NCBI RefSeq assembly: GCF_001753205.1
Contig: NZ_CP017560.1
Span: 620,001-684,000, forward strand
Origin: Sporosarcina ureilytica
Lineage (GTDB): Bacteria; Bacillota; Bacilli; Bacillales_A; Planococcaceae
DNA: 64,000 bases
Direction: 5' to 3'
Shown here piece after piece: positions 41,870 through 49,986 of this stretch. Under the pieces are notes generated by a model, which was given only the letters and a program-made list of their open reading frames with translations, searched no databases and was not told the origin of the DNA. Each line of letters opens with the position of its first letter. Position 1 is the stretch's first letter. A program made the position numbers and the translations under genes.

Positions 41870-42421
41870 ATGAATGTAAGGGATTTAACATATGTCGCAT
41901 TATTTGCAGCGGTGATGGGGGTTTTAGGCTTAATGCCGCCAATTCCCATTGGGGTTATGCCCGTGCCAATTACGTTACAAACGTTAGGCGTTATTTTAGC
42001 TGGGGGTATATTAGGCGCTCGTTTAGGGGCGATGAGTCAAATTGTATTTTTGTTAATTGTTGCAACGGGCATGCCGTTGTTGTCAGGTGGACGCGGTGGA
42101 TTAGGGGTTTTTGTTGGTCCGAGTGCAGGTTACTTACTTTCTTGGCCAATTACGGCGTTTTTAATCGGTACGATTCAGTCACGTTTTCGTAAAATTCGTC
42201 TAGGCAACGTTTTGCCATTAAATTTGACGGTCGGTATTTTTGCAATCTACTTAATTGGTGTCCCTGTACAAGCCTTTGTCATGGACCTTGGTGTGTTAGA
42301 TGTTGCGAAAGCTAGTTTACTATTTTTACCTGGAGACATTATCAAAGCAACGATTGCTTCTTTCTTAATTGTTAATTTACAAAAATACCCAGTCTTTAAT
42401 CGGAGAATGTTGCCGAGTTAA
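41870..42421 (+). CDS. bioY: BioY biotin transporter component
   Basis: 184 aa, six hydrophobic helices, ECF S-component for biotin. GVMPVPITLQTLGVILAGGILGARLGAMSQIVFLL and GGRGGLGVFVGPSAGYLLSWP are diagnostic. The ATG at 41870 has GGTGGGGG upstream; the frame runs upstream into the repeat, which I do not count. It heads an operon with acyl-CoA synthetase, thiolase and two dehydratases, the first three in the order of B. subtilis yhfU-yhfT-yhfS. No ECF ATPases are nearby, so it works alone or with a shared module. Confidence 0.92.
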   Translation: MNVRDLTYVALFAAVMGVLGLMPPIPIGVMPVPITLQTLGVILAGGILGARLGAMSQIVFLLIVATGMPLLSGGRGGLGVFVGPSAGYLLSWPITAFLIGTIQSRFRKIRLGNVLPLNLTVGIFAIYLIGVPVQAFVMDLGVLDVAKASLLFLPGDIIKATIASFLIVNLQKYPVFNRRMLPS

Positions 42422-42434
42422 TTGAGGTGATTTC

Positions 42435-43901
42435 ATGACTTTTATTACGAGTACATATGAAATGCATGTCAAAAACCATCCAGAAAAAATCGCGGTTTAT
42501 ACTGAAAATGAGGCAATTAACTATCGCGATTGGCAAGAACGTATTCATAAAACTGCGAATTGGTTAACTGGCATAGTCGGTAAAGGAGGGAAGGTCGGTA
42601 TTTTATTACCAAATGGCATTCCTTTTTTACAGTTGTTTGCGGGTGCATCGGCGGCGGGTTTAATTGCTGTTCCGCTCGATATGAAATGGAAGCGTAGCGA
42701 ACTTGAACAGCGTCTAGCGTTAGCAAAGCCATCGATTGTTATGACAACGAAGGCTTTGGCGCAACGTTATAGGTTGAGTCATGATGAGGTTTTGATTTGG
42801 GAAGAGGTTGCGGAAGACATTCTGGATGCGGAGTCGGTGATGCAAGCACAGGCCGATGAAAAAACGTTATTTTATATGGGTTTTACATCGGGAACGACTG
42901 GCGTACCAAAAGCATTTGTCCGTCATCATCAGTCGTGGATTAAAAGTTTTTCGAGTAGCCGAAATAACTTAGGACTGTCCGGAACAGACCATGTACTCAT
43001 TCCAGGGGCACTCGTTCATTCTCATTTTTTATACGGTGCGATTTGCACGTTGTATTTGGGCGGGACAGTGTATTTACAACCTACATTTTCACCACGCAAC
43101 GTATTGGATTGGATGCAACGTTTGCCTATAACGGTGATTTATACAGTGCCGACGATGAATGAAGCCATCGCCGCGCAAAGTATTCAAATGAAACGGCCAA
43201 TCAAAATCATTTCTTCTGGCGCCAAATGGAATGAAGCATCGAAAAATAAAATTCGCGAGCAGTTTCCAAACATGACGATGTATGAATTTTACGGGGCAAG
43301 CGAATTAAGTTTCGTTACCTATTCACATGATACGTGGAATCAGGAAAAGCCTATGTCTGTTGGAAAGGCTTGTGATGGTGTTCGTCTCGAGATCCGAGAT
43401 GCCAACGGAAATGAAGTTAAAAACGGTATGATTGGAAAAATCTATGTGAAAAGTCCATTGCTTTTTGCGGGTTATGTTCAACCTAATACGGACATTTTAC
43501 AAACACTTCAAGATCAGGATGGCTGGGTCACAGTTGATGACTTGGGCTATTTGGACGATGAGGGGTTCCTTTATTTGGTTGGCCGTGAAAAAAATATGAT
43601 CATTTGCGGCGGGGAAAATGTTTATCCCGAAGAAGTGGAAGCGGTGTTGCTTTCGCATCCGGATATCACAGAAGCCGCAGTCATAGGTGTTGAAAATCGT
43701 TACTGGGGACAAGTTCCGGTTGCATTTATTCAAGGAGATGTGTCCAAGTGCGAATTGAGAAAGCTTTGTCGTGATCAATTATCGACCTTTAAAGTGCCGA
43801 AGAAATGGCATTTTGTTGAGGAATTCGACTATACGACGAGTGGAAAAATTGCACGTCATGCGTTAGAAAAGCTTTTACCGGCGGAGGTGGGTCAACATTA
43901 A
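42435..43901 (+). CDS. Acyl-CoA synthetase (AMP-forming), YhfT-like
   Basis: 488 aa of the ANL superfamily. Motifs: FTSGTTGVPKAF (A3), YEFYGASELSFVTY (A5), DDLGYLDDEGFLYLVGREKNMIICGGENVYPEEVE (A7-A8) and a C-terminal TTSGKIARHAL with the catalytic lysine. It joins a carboxylic acid to CoA through an acyl-AMP. The operon with bioY under a BirA-like box suggests a substrate on the way to pimelate or biotin; ordinary fatty acids are the alternative. It starts 14 nt after bioY. Confidence 0.85.
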   Translation: MTFITSTYEMHVKNHPEKIAVYTENEAINYRDWQERIHKTANWLTGIVGKGGKVGILLPNGIPFLQLFAGASAAGLIAVPLDMKWKRSELEQRLALAKPSIVMTTKALAQRYRLSHDEVLIWEEVAEDILDAESVMQAQADEKTLFYMGFTSGTTGVPKAFVRHHQSWIKSFSSSRNNLGLSGTDHVLIPGALVHSHFLYGAICTLYLGGTVYLQPTFSPRNVLDWMQRLPITVIYTVPTMNEAIAAQSIQMKRPIKIISSGAKWNEASKNKIREQFPNMTMYEFYGASELSFVTYSHDTWNQEKPMSVGKACDGVRLEIRDANGNEVKNGMIGKIYVKSPLLFAGYVQPNTDILQTLQDQDGWVTVDDLGYLDDEGFLYLVGREKNMIICGGENVYPEEVEAVLLSHPDITEAAVIGVENRYWGQVPVAFIQGDVSKCELRKLCRDQLSTFKVPKKWHFVEEFDYTTSGKIARHALEKLLPAEVGQH

Positions 43902-44994
43902 ACGTGCAGTGATTGTGAGAGCGAAACGAACACCTATCGGCAGGGAAGGTGGCATGTTTAAAGATGTTCCTCCTCATAAGTTGGTTGCGCCGTTGCTTCA
44001 AAGTTTATCCACCGACATTGAAGGGCGGATTAACGAAGTCGTTTTGGGCAATGTTGTTGGTCCTGGCGGGAATATCGCTCGTTTATCAGCTTTGGAAGCT
44101 GGACTTCCGTTATCGATACCGGGCATGACGATTGACCGGCAATGTAGTGCGGGGCTTGAAGCGATTCGAACGGCTTCCCTATTTATTCAAGGAGGGGCAG
44201 GGGATTGCTATATTGCGGGTGGGGTGGAAAGTGCGAGTACGTCGCCATTTCCTAAACGTGCCCAATTTGCGCCGACGCATCTAGGAGATCCGGACATGGG
44301 GGTTGGCGCGGAAAACGTTGCCCAAAAGTATAGCATGACGAAAGCTGTGCAAGATGACTACGCCTTGGAAAGTTACAGGCGAAGTTGGGCGGCATATGAT
44401 GCAGGCTTCTATACTGAAGAAATCATTGCCTGTAATGGCTTGATACATGATGAAGTTTTTCGGAAAAAACGAGATATGGCGCGCATTGTAAACCGTGCGA
44501 AGCCAATTTTTGATTTGGGAAATGGAACGGTGACAGCGGCCAACAGTTGTGGCATTCATGACGGGGCGGCGGCCGTCGTTGTGAAGGAAGAGCAGCTGGC
44601 GAATGAACTCGGCATGCAACCAATTCTTCGTTTTCAAGATAGCGAAGTGAGCGGGATTCATCCGAATTATCCGGGCATCTCCCCAGTTCCGGCGATTACA
44701 AAACTATTGGCGCGCAATCAATTGACGATGGCTGATATTGATTTAATTGAGATCAATGAAGCATTTGCGTCCAAAATCATTGCTTGTCAAGATGAATTAA
44801 CAATTCCAACTGAAAAGTTGAATGTCTCGGGCGGTGCGTTGACGACAGGTCATCCATACGGTGCTTCAGGAGCGATACTTGTGACTCGACTATTTTATGA
44901 AGTGCAAAGAAGGAAGGATGTCCGGTATGTGCTTGCGGCAATTGGCAGCGCTGGCGGCGTCGGACTTGCTGTTTTATTCGAGGTGATTCAGTGA
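43897..44994 (+). CDS. Thiolase-family protein, YhfS-like, probable ATT start
   Basis: 365 aa from ATT at 43897. Thiolase motifs: IDRQCSAGLEAI with the acyl-accepting Cys (residue 83), NEAFAS, and GHPYGASGAILVTR. The second thiolase cysteine (CxGGG near the C-terminus) is replaced: the protein reads LAAIGSAGGVG. The N-terminus IKRAVIVRAKRTPIG matches the normal thiolase start only if translation begins at ATT, which has GGAGG 9 nt upstream; the GTG at 43909 is ~21 nt from it. The ATT overlaps the upstream TAA. It would make or cleave a 3-ketoacyl-CoA. Confidence 0.8.
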   Translation: MKRAVIVRAKRTPIGREGGMFKDVPPHKLVAPLLQSLSTDIEGRINEVVLGNVVGPGGNIARLSALEAGLPLSIPGMTIDRQCSAGLEAIRTASLFIQGGAGDCYIAGGVESASTSPFPKRAQFAPTHLGDPDMGVGAENVAQKYSMTKAVQDDYALESYRRSWAAYDAGFYTEEIIACNGLIHDEVFRKKRDMARIVNRAKPIFDLGNGTVTAANSCGIHDGAAAVVVKEEQLANELGMQPILRFQDSEVSGIHPNYPGISPVPAITKLLARNQLTMADIDLIEINEAFASKIIACQDELTIPTEKLNVSGGALTTGHPYGASGAILVTRLFYEVQRRKDVRYVLAAIGSAGGVGLAVLFEVIQ

Positions 44995-45386
44995 AAACAT
45001 CGACAGAATCGATTGTCTTCACGAAAGAAGATGTGCTTACTTATTGTGAAGCAATTGGCGAGGAAAATAAATTATACACCTGTGGGGACTATGCGAAATC
45101 GCACGGATTCCAAACGATTCCACTTCCACCGACGATGCCGCTGATGATGTATCGATTGTTTACGATTCCTTGGGAACAAGGCGGTGTCATGATTCATCGG
45201 AAACAAGGATGTTCTACTTTTCGGCGGATGTTTATTGACGAAGCATATACGGGCAATATCACGCTTACGAATGTTGTTTCGAGAAAGTCCTATTCGTTTC
45301 GTGAAGAAACTTTATCGATTTACGATACGTCCGGCGAACTTTGTTTTCAAGGGACGTCGCATCTTGTGGTAGGTGATGCAACATGA
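44991..45386 (+). CDS. MaoC-type dehydratase, N-terminal-like half
   Basis: 131 aa. Hot-dog-fold protein of the FAS1-dehydratase/MaoC_N type (FTKEDVLTYCEAIGEENKLY, then PLPPTMPLMMYR). It lacks the catalytic D-x4-H segment and probably pairs with the next protein as a two-subunit (R)-3-hydroxyacyl dehydratase. GTG start overlaps the thiolase TGA (GTGA), and the next gene overlaps its end. Confidence 0.75.
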   Translation: MKTSTESIVFTKEDVLTYCEAIGEENKLYTCGDYAKSHGFQTIPLPPTMPLMMYRLFTIPWEQGGVMIHRKQGCSTFRRMFIDEAYTGNITLTNVVSRKSYSFREETLSIYDTSGELCFQGTSHLVVGDAT

Positions 45387-45724
45387 CGGCGTTTCAATTT
45401 CAAGTAACTAGAGGCGATATTGAACGTTATGCCGACGTGTCACATGACCGAAATCCGATTCATCTAAATGAAAAGTCTGCAAAAGCGGCCGGTTTTTCCG
45501 GGGAAATCGCACATGGGATGCTAACGATGGCGAAAATGGTGAGCATCGTGGTGAATGAATTTTTAGAGCCACATCAATTCATGGAAAGCTATGAATTTAC
45601 TTTTTTAGCCCCCGTTTATGTGGATGATATTGTCACGGTGCAAGTCGTTCCTAAAGGAAAGGAATACCGTGTTAGTGGGATTTGTCGGGGGGAGCTTGTT
45701 GTGAGGGGAATTGTTTCGGTATAG
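45383..45724 (+). CDS. MaoC-type dehydratase, catalytic half
   Basis: 113 aa hot-dog-fold protein with the MaoC hydratase motif DVSHDRNPIHLNEKSAKAAGF followed by IAHGML, including the Asp and His used in catalysis. It would reversibly dehydrate a 3-hydroxyacyl-CoA. It overlaps the preceding gene by 4 nt (ATGA) and ends the operon at a terminator. Confidence 0.85.
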   Translation: MTAFQFQVTRGDIERYADVSHDRNPIHLNEKSAKAAGFSGEIAHGMLTMAKMVSIVVNEFLEPHQFMESYEFTFLAPVYVDDIVTVQVVPKGKEYRVSGICRGELVVRGIVSV

Positions 45725-45757
45725 AGGCCGCCAGTTTTGATGACTGGCGGTTTTCTT
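45725..45757 (+). terminator. Terminator of the bioY operon
   Basis: CCGCCAGT / ACTGGCGG hairpin followed by TTTTCTTTT, 2 nt after the last gene. Confidence 0.85.
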
Positions 45758-45820
45758 TTGCCTTCAAATCTTTTCTGCTGAGCTTTTGGGATGTTTGGTG
45801 TATCCCTCGCAACCGCTCTC

Positions 45821-45956
45821 GAACTCCGCGCCTGACCTTTTGAATTCCGCGCAATCCCCCGTGAACTCTGCTCCTCATCGTGAATTCCTCCTAACGGCTC
45901 TCGAACTCCGCGCCCGGCCTTTTGAATTCCGCACCATCCCACGCGAACTCCCCCCT
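45821..45956. repeat. 21-bp minisatellite of GAAYTCCGCGC units
   Basis: Seven GAACTCC/GAATTCC-type units start at 45821, 45842, 45863, 45882, 45903, 45924 and 45945, spaced 21, 21, 19, 21, 21, 21 nt. The units alternate GAACTC and GAATTC. A larger ~82-bp duplication is visible (45816-45896 against 45898-45956). The region is GC-rich against its surroundings and lies between two genes. Confidence 0.85.
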
Positions 45957-46109
45957 CCCCTAGCTAAAAAAACCAAATAAATGGAGAAAACAGAACTTCA
46001 TCCAATTGATTGATTAAAAAGCATTAAGGATGTTAAAATAAACTATTAGATTAAAATTGAACGTTTTGATGTGAATGCTCGCATACCATTGATAACAGGG
46101 GGGATAGGT

Positions 46110-47453
46110 TTGAAAGAGAAAACAGAACAGTGGTCCTCTAAGTTAGGGTTTATTTTATCTTCCGCTGGGGCAGCCATCGGATTGGGTGCTATTTGGAAAT
46201 TTCCGTATGTCACTGGAATGAGTGGCGGTGGCGCATTCTTCCTTATATTTGTTGCGTTTACAGTCCTAATTGGTCTGCCGATGCTAATATCGGAGTTTAT
46301 TATCGGAAGAGGGGCAGGCAAGGAAGCGATTAGCGCGTATAAAAAACTTGCTCCGGATAGTTTGGCGGTTTGGATTGGAAGGCTCGGCGTTGTCGGGTGT
46401 TTTTTATTATTGTCCTTTTATAGCGTTGTCGGCGGTTGGGTGCTTGTCTACAGTGTGATGTCTGTTTTTGGAAAGGTGATTGGCGGCGGGGCGGATTATC
46501 CAGTGTTGTTTGAAACTGTCATTGGGACGCCTTGGATTACCATAGTCGGCTTGCTCGCGTTTACATTGGCGAACATTTTTGTGGTGTCGTCGGGCATTCA
46601 AGCAGGCATTGAAAAAGCGAATAAATATATGATGCCCTTATTATTTATCTTCTTTGTCATTCTGGTCATCCGCGCCTTAACGTTTGACGGTGCGTGGGAA
46701 GGCGTGAAATTTTTCTTGGCGCCTGACTTTTCGAGCATCACGGGTGAATCGTTATTGTACGCATTAGGTCAATCGTTTTTCTCGTTAGCTGTTGGATTTT
46801 CTTGTATGGTGACATACAGCTCTTATTTGAAGAAAGATGTCAGCTTGCCATCTTCCGCGGGCACAGTCGTTGGTTTAAATATATTCGTATCCTTGCTTGC
46901 GGGGCTTGCGATTTTTCCAGTGGTATTCGCATTTGGTTATGAACCGGCAGAAGGACCTGGTTTGTTATTTATCGTGTTACCATCCATATTTTCTCAAATT
47001 CCTTTAGGGGAAGTATTTTTGGCGTTATTTTTATTGTTATTTTTATTCGCGACGTTGACGTCCTCATTTAGCTTATATGAAATTGTCGTGGCCGCTGCAA
47101 CTGAGAGCGGTAAACGTTCACGTAAATGGGTGACTTGGATGGCGGGCGTTGTCATCTTTATCGCTGCGATTCCATCGGCTTTATCATCGAGCAGTCTTTC
47201 TTCATTTACTATTTTTAATAAAAGTATCTTCGATGGGACAGACTACCTCGTGAGTAATCTTCTTCTTCCATTTGGCAGTTTTCTAATTGCGCTGTTTATT
47301 GTTCATAAAATGGATGAGAAGCTTGTGAAAGAAGAATTTTATTTGAATACGAATGGCTCGCCTTCGCTTTATATGACTTGGCGGCTCCTAATGAAGTGGA
47401 TTGTCCCATTTACGATTGCGATTGTGTTTTTAAATATGCTCGGCTTCATTTGA
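46110..47453 (+). CDS. Sodium-dependent (NSS family) transporter
   Basis: 447 aa, about eleven to twelve helices, the neurotransmitter:sodium symporter fold. WSSKLGFILSSAGAAIGLGAIWKFPYVTGMSGGGAFFLIF is the diagnostic helix 1-2 with the sodium and substrate sites. It probably imports an amino acid. The TTG at 46110 has GGGGGATAGG upstream; an ATG 13 codons earlier lacks a site. Confidence 0.92.
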   Translation: MKEKTEQWSSKLGFILSSAGAAIGLGAIWKFPYVTGMSGGGAFFLIFVAFTVLIGLPMLISEFIIGRGAGKEAISAYKKLAPDSLAVWIGRLGVVGCFLLLSFYSVVGGWVLVYSVMSVFGKVIGGGADYPVLFETVIGTPWITIVGLLAFTLANIFVVSSGIQAGIEKANKYMMPLLFIFFVILVIRALTFDGAWEGVKFFLAPDFSSITGESLLYALGQSFFSLAVGFSCMVTYSSYLKKDVSLPSSAGTVVGLNIFVSLLAGLAIFPVVFAFGYEPAEGPGLLFIVLPSIFSQIPLGEVFLALFLLLFLFATLTSSFSLYEIVVAAATESGKRSRKWVTWMAGVVIFIAAIPSALSSSSLSSFTIFNKSIFDGTDYLVSNLLLPFGSFLIALFIVHKMDEKLVKEEFYLNTNGSPSLYMTWRLLMKWIVPFTIAIVFLNMLGFI

Positions 47454-47576
47454 CAATTCAATGTTCGTATTTCTCACGATACGCATGATTTAATGGTACA
47501 ATAAAAAGAAGCGAATGCTATAGTAGGTGACGAGATGAATCGTTCTTTATTGATTGACAACACATACAATTACCAT

Positions 47577-47610
47577 AAAACCCTTGACTGGTGACGGTCA
47601 GGGGTTTTTG
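47577..47610 (+). terminator. Terminator after the NSS transporter
   Basis: AACCCTTGAC / GGTCAGGGGTT hairpin followed by TTTTG. A 19-codon frame (ATG at 47534) with GGTGACGAG before it runs into the hairpin; it could be a leader peptide but is too short to call. Confidence 0.7.
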
Positions 47611-47625
47611 TTGCCTAAGGGAAAG
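47610..47625 (+). promoter_or_regulatory. Possible MntR box
   Basis: GTTGCC-TAAG-GGAAAG compares with the Bacillus MntR site TTTGCC-TTAA-GGAAAC (5/6 in each half, same spacing). MntR activates manganese exporters of this type in B. subtilis. The site is only 24-39 nt before the start codon, an unusual place for an activator, so the match may be chance. Confidence 0.3.
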
Positions 47626-47648
47626 AATTTTTTAAAGGGGGCTAATAA

Positions 47649-48551
47649 ATGATGCAAGAATTCCATGATCGGGCACCGATTCTCGCGGGTTGGATTAGTT
47701 TAATTAGCAATATTGTACTGACGATCGTAAAGATTGTTGTTGGAACGCTATTCCATAGTCCGGTATTGCTTGCAGATGGTTATCATAATGCGGGGGACGT
47801 TGTGGCGAGTGGCGCTGCATTGACGTCGATGCGGATTTCTCAGCGCCCGGCGGATGAGGACCACCCATATGGACACGGAAAAGCGGAAGTGATTAGTGCT
47901 GCGATTGTGGCGATTATTTTAGGGTTGGCTGCAGTTTATATTGCCTATGAGTCGATTTCAGCTTTCTTTGCGGAACCGGAAAAGGCGAGTATTATTGCGT
48001 TTATTACAGCAATTGTGTCACTTGTCGCAAAACAAGTGTTATACGTGTATACGATTCGAATTGGTAAAAGGGTCAATAGTAAAGGGTTAATCGCGACGGC
48101 TTATGACCATTTGGCGGATGTGTATGCATCACTAGCCGCAGTTGCAGGAATTGGACTCGCACTTGTCGGTGATCATTATGGGATTACAATCTTATCTTAC
48201 GGGGATCCAATTGCCGGCATCATTGTCACGATTTTAGTCTTCAAACTTGCTTATGGCATGGGGAAAGAAGCGCTCGATACATTGATGGAAAAAAGTGTAG
48301 AACAAGAACGATTGGACAGTTTTACAGAGCTAATACAATCGGTTCCAGAAGTGAAAAGAATTGACCGACTCCGCGCTAGAGAACACGGCCATTATGTTTT
48401 GGTCGATCTGCGGATAGGTGTGGACGGGACGTTAACCATCCAAGAAGGGCACGATATTATCCGTAAAATCAAGCAAACGATTATGGAAGAGTATGAAGAT
48501 GTGGATGAAGTGCTCATTCATTTAAATCCGTGGTATGAAAAAGAGGAATAA
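47649..48551 (+). CDS. Cation diffusion facilitator exporter
   Basis: 300 aa. Six helices (to ~210) and a C-terminal cytoplasmic domain. Metal-site motifs: LADGYHNAGDVVAS, HPYGHGKAEV and TAYDHLADVYAS, and HYVLVDLRIGVDG in the tail. It exports divalent metal in exchange for protons. The DxxxD-type sites and similarity to MneP/MneS suggest manganese, which is an inference. AAAGGGGG ribosome site. Confidence 0.9.
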   Translation: MMQEFHDRAPILAGWISLISNIVLTIVKIVVGTLFHSPVLLADGYHNAGDVVASGAALTSMRISQRPADEDHPYGHGKAEVISAAIVAIILGLAAVYIAYESISAFFAEPEKASIIAFITAIVSLVAKQVLYVYTIRIGKRVNSKGLIATAYDHLADVYASLAAVAGIGLALVGDHYGITILSYGDPIAGIIVTILVFKLAYGMGKEALDTLMEKSVEQERLDSFTELIQSVPEVKRIDRLRAREHGHYVLVDLRIGVDGTLTIQEGHDIIRKIKQTIMEEYEDVDEVLIHLNPWYEKEE

Positions 48552-48567
48552 TGGTGTGCAATCTATC

Positions 48568-48607
48568 AAGACCTTTCATCAATAAAACTGATGAAAGGTC
48601 ATTTTTG
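48568..48607 (+). terminator. Terminator of the CDF gene
   Basis: GACCTTTCATCA / TGATGAAAGGTC hairpin followed by ATTTTTG. Confidence 0.85.
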
Positions 48608-48792
48608 TGTACAATTTGGGAATTAAAATTGGGTGATTGAAGGTGAATTTTATTTATTTGAAAAATTGGTAAATTAATGAAACTAAATGGATAGGAAAAA
48701 CGTTATATATAAGGATGAAAAATGAAAAAAATGAAAGGATATTGTGGGAAAATGTACTGTTTAAAGAAAGAGATAACTTAGGGGGAAGTCAA

Positions 48793-49986
48793 ATGAAAAA
48801 GAAGGTGTGGATTTGGGTTTTAAGCATTGTAGGCCTAATCGTGATATCAACAGCGGGGTTATTTTTAATTTTCATGAAAACTACAAATGAACTTGGCGCT
48901 GACTTTGAAGACGCAGGGATCCTCGTCCAAAAAGTAAGTGAACAAAAGTTAGGGGAGTCCATCCTTGTCACGGGGAAAGTGATTCCTGAAGAGGAGCAAA
49001 AAGTATTTTTAGACCCAGAAAACGGTGAGGTTCATGAATATTTAGTCGAGGAAAATCAACAAGTGGTTGCTGGGGAACCGTTATTTACATATGACGCGTC
49101 CAAAGTGGATGCTGAGTATAATAAAGCTGTACGTTCAAGGGATTTAATCCAAAACAGATTAAAAATAGAGCAAAATGAAATCGCCACAATTGAAAAGCGA
49201 ATCGGAGAAGTAAGGAAGAAAGTAAAAAATGGAGATGAAGAATATACAGAAGAAGACATCAATTTACTTTCTAAAGAAAAAATCCAAAGCGAAATGAATG
49301 TTGAAGATACAAAAGACGAATTAGCGTCTGCGCAAGAACTCATTAACGAGTTGGCGGCGACGAAACAAAGTATGACTGTTGTGAGTAAAATTGATGGCAT
49401 TATTGTGAAAGTTAATAAAAACGTTGAAAAAACGGAGGCAGGCACAAATGTCCCGGTCATTCACATCATTTCCAGTGAACCTTACAAAGTCATTGGCACG
49501 ATGAGTGAATTTGATACGGTGAAAATTCAACCCGGACAAGCTGTCACGATTCGTCCAAAAGTGTTTAAAGACCGTGAGTGGAACGGTGTTGTTGAATCGG
49601 TTTCTCATTTTCCGGATGAAGAAGGCGGTATGGATGACTTCGGCGGTGGGGGGAATGTGACGATGTATCCTTTTAAAGTAGCCATTACCGATGATACATC
49701 CGAACTTCGTCAAGGTTTTCATGTGTCATTAGAAGTGAATGTGTCTGGGGATGAAAAAGCGCTTGCGATTCCACATATGGCTTTGACAATCGATGAAGAA
49801 GGGCTAGAGTGCGTCTACGTGCTCGTCGATGGGTTCTTGGAAAAACGGAACGTGCAATTGGGTGAAATGAATGATGAATTCATTGGCATCGTTGAAGGGG
49901 TTGCGGATGGGGAATTGATCGTCATCATGCCAGATGAAAGTATGCATGACGGAATGGAAGTGACTTTCTATGATGAAGTTGAGTGA
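48793..49986 (+). CDS. Membrane-fusion (YknX/MacA-like) protein
   Basis: 397 aa. One N-terminal helix (about 5-27), a lipoyl/barrel-sandwich segment (VTGKVIPEEEQKVFLDPENGEVHEYLVEENQQVVAGEPLF), a coiled-coil hairpin (about 110-195) and beta-barrel parts (SKIDGIIVKVN, FDTVKIQPGQAVTIRPKVF). It acts outside the membrane with the ABC pair that follows. Its stop overlaps the ATPase start. ATG at 48793 with AGGGGGAAG upstream. Confidence 0.9.
   Translation: MKKKVWIWVLSIVGLIVISTAGLFLIFMKTTNELGADFEDAGILVQKVSEQKLGESILVTGKVIPEEEQKVFLDPENGEVHEYLVEENQQVVAGEPLFTYDASKVDAEYNKAVRSRDLIQNRLKIEQNEIATIEKRIGEVRKKVKNGDEEYTEEDINLLSKEKIQSEMNVEDTKDELASAQELINELAATKQSMTVVSKIDGIIVKVNKNVEKTEAGTNVPVIHIISSEPYKVIGTMSEFDTVKIQPGQAVTIRPKVFKDREWNGVVESVSHFPDEEGGMDDFGGGGNVTMYPFKVAITDDTSELRQGFHVSLEVNVSGDEKALAIPHMALTIDEEGLECVYVLVDGFLEKRNVQLGEMNDEFIGIVEGVADGELIVIMPDESMHDGMEVTFYDEVE

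Noticed and set aside
45821..45956. CRISPR-like array
   Set aside because: Units and spacers are both repetitive with a 21-bp period; no unique spacers of CRISPR length and no cas genes.
45616..45980. Frames on both strands through the minisatellite
   Set aside because: The translations are repetitive by-products of a 21-nt period and lack ribosome sites.
47534..47610. yybP-ykoY manganese riboswitch before the CDF gene
   Set aside because: The conserved core of that riboswitch is not present; only a simple terminator hairpin is seen.
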